A stretch of 9,250 nt of DNA from CAYLHB01 sp041908795 (GTDB lineage Bacteria; Patescibacteriota; Minisyncoccia; Phycocordibacterales; UBA12088), in the NCBI GenBank assembly GCA_041908795.1, contig JAYRER010000024.1, forward strand, positions 1 through 9,250, written 5' to 3'. The position numbers and the translations under genes are program-made. The notes beneath the pieces were generated by a model. The model worked only from the letters and a program-made list of their open reading frames with translations. It was not told the origin of the DNA and made no database searches. This document shows, piece after piece, positions 6,307 through 9,250 of this stretch. Position 1 is the stretch's first letter; each line of letters starts with the position of its first letter.

Positions 6307-6332
6307 TAAACAAAACGCCCGCAAAGGAGCGT
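6307..6332 (-). terminator. Hairpin plus T-rich run in the rpsS leader; possible terminator or 5' stem
   Basis: On the minus strand ACGCTC (6327-6332) can pair with GGGCGT (6315-6320) through six pairs, one of them G-T, around a 6-base loop. TTTTGTTT (6307-6314) follows. This resembles a weak intrinsic terminator for the upstream glycosyltransferase gene. Because the predicted transcription start of the rpsS promoter is near 6332, it could instead be a 5'-end stem or attenuator of the ribosomal transcript. The stem is short, so either role is uncertain. Confidence 0.35.
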
Positions 6333-6338
6333 GCGCGT

Positions 6339-6367
6339 ATGGTACGCGAGTGAGACCCATCTGTCAA
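6339..6367 (-). promoter_or_regulatory. Strong sigma-70-type promoter of the rpsS ribosomal operon
   Basis: The minus strand has a perfect -35 TTGACA (6362-6367), a 17-base spacer and a -10 TACCAT (6339-6344). The TGA stop of the upstream glycosyltransferase (6364-6366) lies inside the -35 box. The predicted start of transcription is near 6332, about 30 bases before the rpsS ATG. It allows rpsS and the following genes to be expressed independently of the glycan genes upstream. Confidence 0.75.
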
Positions 6368-7590
6368 CTTTTCACGCCGTCTTTTCGCCGCTCCACGCGG
6401 GCAAACACCCTCTCCCGCATGTCACGGGCAATGAGGTCCCAGTCGTATTTCGCAAACGCGAGCTTCTTGGCGTTTTCCACCACCTCGCGCACCTTCTCGG
6501 GCCGCGCGAGGATGTCGTGCACCGCGGCGGCAATATCCTCGGGCGTATCCTTGCGCACCGCCCAGCCCGTCGTCGGGTGTTCCGGATTAAGCCTCTCGTC
6601 AAACAGAAAATCGGCAATACCGCCCTCCTGGGTTGCAATAATGGGAAGCTCCGCCGCCATCGCCTCGACAAAAGAGTTGCCCATGCCCTCGGAGCGCGAG
6701 GGTCGTATGAATATGTCGCACGCTTTGAGCGCTCTCGGCATGTCGCCGTGACCTATCTGCCCCATAAAACGGACGCGACCATCGAGGCGCAACTCACGAG
6801 TGAGCGTTTTGAGTTTCTCCTCATCGGGGCCGATGCCGTAGACCACAAAGGTCACCCGCTCGGGAAGGAGTGGGAGCGCACGAATGACGTCATCGATTGC
6901 ATTCTTGTGCACAAGCCGCGAGGTCGTCACGAGGCACACCTCACCCGTACGTTTCCCAATCTGCTCACGCACGCGGGTGAGCTCTTCGGGAGAAAAGCTC
7001 TGCGAGAAGTGCTGTGTGTTGACCGCATTGGGCACCACCTCGATGGGACACCGCGCACCCATGCGCTCTGCCCACCGCGCGAGGAATGTCGAGATGGTTT
7101 GTATGACCGTTGCGTTGGTGAATGCACGCCTGAAGAGGGGCCACACGGGACGGGCGAGCTTCTCGATGTACTCGGGGGGGTCGCCCTCCTGAAGGGTCTG
7201 CACGAACGGTACACCCGTCAAAAGGTTGAAGAGGACGACCGGTACCCCGCACGAGTGTGCCATCATCGCCCACGCCGCATCGTAGGAATACCTACGATGA
7301 AGTCGCCACGCGACCAGAGGTGCGTAGAACTGGTAGAGGTGCTTAGTGACGTGGAGAGGCCACCTTTTCAAATCCGCCATGGTGGGGTTTGCACGCGTGG
7401 GTCCGATGCGGTGTACGAGTACGTTACCCACCTGCTCCGTTCTGGGAAGTGCCGCATCGAAGCGCAAGCATACCAGGTGAAACTCAATATCGTCGCGCGG
7501 TATGCGGTCGGTAATCTCCTTGATCGCCACCTCCGCACCTCCGACATGCTTGGGGTAGTACGCGAGCGAAAATATGAGTATTTTTTTCAC
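6364..7590 (-). CDS. GT4-type glycosyltransferase (GT-B fold)
   Basis: This is a retaining glycosyltransferase of the GT4 style, likely cytoplasmic or membrane-peripheral, transferring a sugar from a nucleotide donor to a surface glycan precursor. Donor and acceptor cannot be read from the sequence. The 408-residue product has an N-terminal Rossmann domain starting VKKILIFSLAYYPKHVGGAE, with the GGAE loop at 17-20. The hinge region is IEVVPNAVN (183-191) and the C-terminal Rossmann domain has TSRLVHKN (223-230). The catalytic E-x7-E motif is intact (Glu301 and Glu309 in RPSRSEGMGNSFVEAMA), followed by the donor-site GG at 323-324. There is no signal peptide. The GTG at 7590 is chosen because the family begins right there. 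The frame is open further upstream, but only across the terminator. A TATACT box seven bases upstream suggests a leaderless mRNA. Confidence 0.9.
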   Translation of the reverse strand: MKKILIFSLAYYPKHVGGAEVAIKEITDRIPRDDIEFHLVCLRFDAALPRTEQVGNVLVHRIGPTRANPTMADLKRWPLHVTKHLYQFYAPLVAWRLHRRYSYDAAWAMMAHSCGVPVVLFNLLTGVPFVQTLQEGDPPEYIEKLARPVWPLFRRAFTNATVIQTISTFLARWAERMGARCPIEVVPNAVNTQHFSQSFSPEELTRVREQIGKRTGEVCLVTTSRLVHKNAIDDVIRALPLLPERVTFVVYGIGPDEEKLKTLTRELRLDGRVRFMGQIGHGDMPRALKACDIFIRPSRSEGMGNSFVEAMAAELPIIATQEGGIADFLFDERLNPEHPTTGWAVRKDTPEDIAAAVHDILARPEKVREVVENAKKLAFAKYDWDLIARDMRERVFARVERRKDGVKS

Positions 7591-7596
7591 TGACAC

Positions 7597-7602
7597 AGTA
7601 TA
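7597..7602 (-). promoter_or_regulatory. Probable -10 box (TATACT) for a leaderless glycosyltransferase mRNA
   Basis: TATACT on the minus strand matches four of six consensus -10 bases, including the key second A and final T. It ends six bases before the GTG start codon at 7590, so a transcript starting at the usual distance would begin on the start codon itself. No good -35 box is present, since the region at the expected distance is the stem of the upstream terminator. The nine-T run lies in the spacer. Confidence 0.4.
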
Positions 7603-7604
7603 GC

Positions 7605-7633
7605 AAAAAAAAAGCCGACCTTTGGGGTCGGCT
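7605..7633 (-). terminator. Intrinsic terminator after the DUF218-like gene
   Basis: On the minus strand AGCCGACC (7626-7633) pairs perfectly with GGTCGGCT (7613-7620) across a 5-base loop. The U-tract is nine Ts (7605-7613, the first T shared with the stem). It is a textbook rho-independent terminator, 21 bases after the stop codon of the gene ending at 7655. It separates that gene from the glycosyltransferase. Confidence 0.93.
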
Positions 7634-7654
7634 GAGTAAGAACGATTGCGCGCT

Positions 7655-8368
7655 TCAGTCCTGTGCACTGGTGATGAGGCTAGCAATCTCATCCGCCAAG
7701 TCCTTGGCTCGTTGACCCTGGACCTGGAAAAGCCCCGGCAAGAATTCGCACCACGGCACATTCTCTCGGTCAGGACGGTGGCCCGGTTCGAAGATAACAC
7801 TTGTGCCGACCGGGTACTCACCGCTCCCGTCGGGACGGAAGAAGTTTGTTTGACTTCCCACCGCTGCAAGCGAGGGGGTGAATCCCGGGTTTGCCGCCAG
7901 CCACTTCATGGCCTCCACGTGGCAGCGGAGCACATGGTCAGGGCTCGAAACGACCACAATATCGGTGACACCGTTATCCCTGAACAGGGAAAATGCATGG
8001 TCTGTTTCCTGAGCGGTCGTTTGGGTCACGTCATCAAGAACCACCATGGCACGAAAGCCGGGTCCGATGATGTTGATTTCAAACGGTGTCTGAACCACTG
8101 CGACACCACCAAGTGTTTTCAGGCGGTCGAACACACTGAGATGCTTTTGACCGACAACCAGGTGATCAAAAATCACCCGTGATTCCACGCGGCCATCCGA
8201 AGCACGGGATGCGCCGGTCCCGAAGACAATAATCGAATCTCCCCCAGTGCGCCAAAGCACGTCAACGGCAGCGGGCACACGACCCATGCGGGAACCATAC
8301 CCCCACACGATTTTTGTGTGCTCGGCCGCCCCGACATGGCAACCATGACAAAGAACACCTAGTTGCAC
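7655..8368 (-). CDS. DUF218/YdcF-like protein, probable
   Basis: The 237-residue product begins VQLGVLCHGC. It resembles the DUF218 (YdcF/SanA/ElyC) fold in the order of its blocks. KIVWGYGSRMGRVPAAVDVL (19-38) comes first, then SIIVFGTGAS (45-54) followed by Arg60 and Glu62, a TQTTAQETDHA block (115-125) in place of the family's NTxE, and TDIVVVSSPDHVLRC (135-149) with the conserved His145. DUF218 proteins are poorly characterised; E. coli SanA and ElyC affect the cell envelope. Here there is no signal peptide or membrane segment, so it is probably cytoplasmic. The C-terminal 70 residues are unfamiliar. The start is set by AAGGAGGG five bases before GTG 8368, the only strong Shine-Dalgarno site in the window. 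It has its own terminator. Family assignment is by motif order only. Confidence 0.6.
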   Translation of the reverse strand: MQLGVLCHGCHVGAAEHTKIVWGYGSRMGRVPAAVDVLWRTGGDSIIVFGTGASRASDGRVESRVIFDHLVVGQKHLSVFDRLKTLGGVAVVQTPFEINIIGPGFRAMVVLDDVTQTTAQETDHAFSLFRDNGVTDIVVVSSPDHVLRCHVEAMKWLAANPGFTPSLAAVGSQTNFFRPDGSGEYPVGTSVIFEPGHRPDRENVPWCEFLPGLFQVQGQRAKDLADEIASLITSAQD

Positions 8369-8373
8369 TGTAC

Positions 8374-8379
8374 CCTCCT
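8374..8379 (-). promoter_or_regulatory. Strong Shine-Dalgarno site deciding the GTG start at 8368
   Basis: AGGAGG on the minus strand, within AAGGAGGG, is followed by a five-base spacer GTACA and then GTG. The complementarity to the 16S rRNA 3' end is full length and the spacing is optimal. No other gene in this window has such a site, so it fixes this start and rejects the longer frame open to 8536. Confidence 0.88.
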
Positions 8380-8383
8380 TTTT

Positions 8384-8400
8384 CGGTAAGGCGCTTACCG
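8384..8400 (-). promoter_or_regulatory. Perfect 7-bp dyad upstream of the DUF218-like gene
   Basis: CGGTAAG and CTTACCG form an uninterrupted inverted repeat around a 3-base centre, four bases upstream of the AAGGAGGG stretch. It is followed by A residues on the coding strand and so is not a terminator for the gene upstream. It could be an operator for a regulator or an mRNA stem that shields or presents the ribosome-binding site. No regulator gene is in the window. Confidence 0.5.
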
Positions 8401-8425
8401 TACAGAAGAAAAATAGTTTTGTCCA
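8397..8425 (-). promoter_or_regulatory. Possible promoter of the DUF218-like gene
   Basis: TGGACA (8420-8425; one mismatch to TTGACA), a 17-base spacer and TACGGT (8397-8402) share the spacing and TAC start of the two ribosomal promoters. The -10 matches consensus at only three positions. If real, the -10 overlaps the 7-bp dyad, which would place an operator on the transcription start. This is a weak call. Confidence 0.3.
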
Positions 8426-8435
8426 TACATTGCAC

Positions 8436-9250
8436 CTACCTCGGGCGCGGGAGCTTGTGCCCGCGTTTGTTGAGTGCGTCGGCGTACGCGAGCTCAACGC
8501 GGCGTGCGAAACTCGTCGCATCACCACCGCGCGCAACCGCTGTTTTCAGATTCTTGAGGAGCGGCGAGGTCCCAATTTGTGAGAGCTTGGATACGTAGGC
8601 ACCGGCACTTGTCTTGAGAATGAGGCGCGCAACGAGTGAGAGGTGGGCCGGACGCTTCCCTGCAACCTCGGTGTCGTCGAGCGTCACAAAGAATACCGTA
8701 CCAGGGTAGATGAGACGGAAGAGTGCGCCCGTGAGCCCCGCATAGCTCGCCATCACGGACCACACGAATACGTAGCGGTGCTCTCGCGCGAGCGCAATAC
8801 CCTTCGCAAGGCCGAGCACGGGGAGCAGGTACTTATCGACGCGCGACCCGATGCCGACACGGTACACGGTGACATTGTCGAATTCCTCGTGCAGCGGACG
8901 CCCTCGCTTGTGTGCGGTGGTCACGATGTCGAATTTCGTCTCACTCATGGTGTGTGTGAGGTCCCGCAGTGCCTCTTCCGCGGGACCCATATCGGGAACG
9001 TAGGTGGTTGAAAACACGAGCACCCGGCGCTCCGCCCGGGGAGCGGCCCGGAAGTACTCGATGGTTTTCGCAAGTCCCTCATCGAGCGACACCCGCGGTT
9101 CCCAACCCAGCTCTCGCTTTGCGAGCGCAATATCGGGACAACGACGCTTCGGGTCGTCCGTTGCCTCGCGATCGTACACTATCTTCGAATTTGACCCTGT
9201 GAGCGCCACCACACGCTCTGCAAGGGCCTGCATGGTTATTTCTCCGGGAT
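8436..9250 (-). CDS. UDP-glucuronate decarboxylase-like SDR C-terminus fused to a glycosyltransferase N-terminal half; 5' end outside window
   Basis: The frame is open at the right edge, so the Rossmann domain and catalytic Tyr/Lys lie outside. The first visible residues (PGEITMQALAERV, then LTGSNSKIVY) and DDPKRRCPDIALAKRELGW followed by EPRVSLDEGLAKTIEYFR are the typical C-terminus of UXS-type SDR enzymes, which make UDP-xylose from UDP-glucuronate, or of a close epimerase/dehydratase relative. The usual enzyme would end here. Instead, after about seven residues, RRVLVFSTTYVPDMGPAEEA begins a GT4-like N-terminal Rossmann domain. Its FDIVTT, NVTVYRVG and VWSVMASYAGL blocks parallel the complete glycosyltransferase at 6364-7590. 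The protein stops about 195 residues into this domain, with no E-x7-E half. GGAE is degraded to GPAE. Both halves are inferred from motifs. Confidence 0.8.
   Translation of the reverse strand, partial: PGEITMQALAERVVALTGSNSKIVYDREATDDPKRRCPDIALAKRELGWEPRVSLDEGLAKTIEYFRAAPRAERRVLVFSTTYVPDMGPAEEALRDLTHTMSETKFDIVTTAHKRGRPLHEEFDNVTVYRVGIGSRVDKYLLPVLGLAKGIALAREHRYVFVWSVMASYAGLTGALFRLIYPGTVFFVTLDDTEVAGKRPAHLSLVARLILKTSAGAYVSKLSQIGTSPLLKNLKTAVARGGDATSFARRVELAYADALNKRGHKLPRPR

Noticed and set aside
6331..7593. 420-codon open frame on the plus strand opposite the glycosyltransferase
   Set aside because: It mirrors a clearly coding minus-strand gene with an intact GT4 motif set. Its translation is Arg/His-rich without any family motif, and there is no promoter or ribosome site for it.
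7591..7869. In-frame N-terminal extension of the glycosyltransferase up to base 7869
   Set aside because: It would cross an intrinsic terminator and overlap the end of the DUF218-like gene. The family N-terminus (KKILIFS) begins at the GTG at 7590.
8369..8536. In-frame extension of the DUF218-like gene to 8536
   Set aside because: It overlaps the end of the fusion gene and crosses the dyad. The AAGGAGGG site five bases before GTG 8368 fixes the start.
8436..9250. Frameshift or pseudogene as the reason for the half glycosyltransferase
   Set aside because: The frame is intact to a clean TAG, the C-terminal sequence is not scrambled, and no fragments of the missing domain occur in the 67 bases before the next gene. 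A real truncated fusion is the simpler reading, though decay is not excluded.
1..9250. CRISPR arrays, insertion sequences, tRNA or rRNA genes, and alternative genetic code
   Set aside because: No spaced direct repeats, transposase motifs or RNA gene signatures were seen. TGA serves as a stop at two genes and tryptophan is TGG.

Overview
The window reads almost entirely on the minus strand and comes from a bacterial chromosome. It holds the downstream part of the S10 ribosomal-protein cluster joined to the spc cluster (rpsS to rplO, 15 genes, about 1-6302). Upstream of that, at higher coordinates, lie three genes linked to nucleotide sugars or cell-surface glycans (6364-9250). Several traits point to the Candidate Phyla Radiation (Patescibacteria), probably a Parcubacteria-type lineage: there is no rpmD between rpsE and rplO, S14 is the short four-cysteine form, L15 has a short RPEERD..KRIPKRRGYGKNR-type middle, S3 and L29 have the forms I associate with this group, and almost no Shine-Dalgarno sites are present. 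The lineage call is inference from protein style. TGA is used as a normal stop at the end of the genes at 6364 and 7655, so the code is the standard bacterial one and not the TGA-glycine code of Gracilibacteria and Absconditabacteria.

Layout in the direction of transcription, right to left. (1) 9250-8436: the 3' end of a gene whose first visible ~65 residues are the C-terminus of a UDP-glucuronate decarboxylase-like SDR enzyme. They are fused in frame to the N-terminal half only of a GT4-type glycosyltransferase. (2) 8368-7655: a DUF218/YdcF-like protein with the only strong Shine-Dalgarno site in the window, preceded by a perfect 7-bp dyad and followed by an intrinsic terminator at 7605-7633. 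(3) 7590-6364: a complete GT4 glycosyltransferase with a GTG start. The start lies seven bases below a TATACT box, which suggests a leaderless mRNA. (4) A TTGACA-N17-TACCAT promoter overlaps the stop codon of that glycosyltransferase and drives rpsS-rplV-rpsC-rplP-rpmC-rpsQ-rplN-rplX-rplE. (5) An 80-bp gap after rplE carries a second strong promoter, TTGACA-N17-TACTAT with an extended -10 TG, which drives rpsN-rpsH-rplF-rplR-rpsE-rplO. rplO runs off the left edge.

The ribosomal genes are tightly packed, mostly 1-nt overlaps to 35-nt gaps, and each encodes a recognisable and apparently intact protein. rplB, rplW, rplD, rplC and rpsJ, which normally precede rpsS, are absent here. Their place is taken by the glycan genes, so the S10 cluster is broken between rplB and rpsS. 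The sites most worth a second look are the enzyme/half-glycosyltransferase fusion, the two matched promoters that split the ribosomal cluster, and the recurring Shine-Dalgarno-free CACTATG-like start context. No RNA genes, insertion sequences or CRISPR arrays were seen, and no gene-free stretch exceeds 80 bases.
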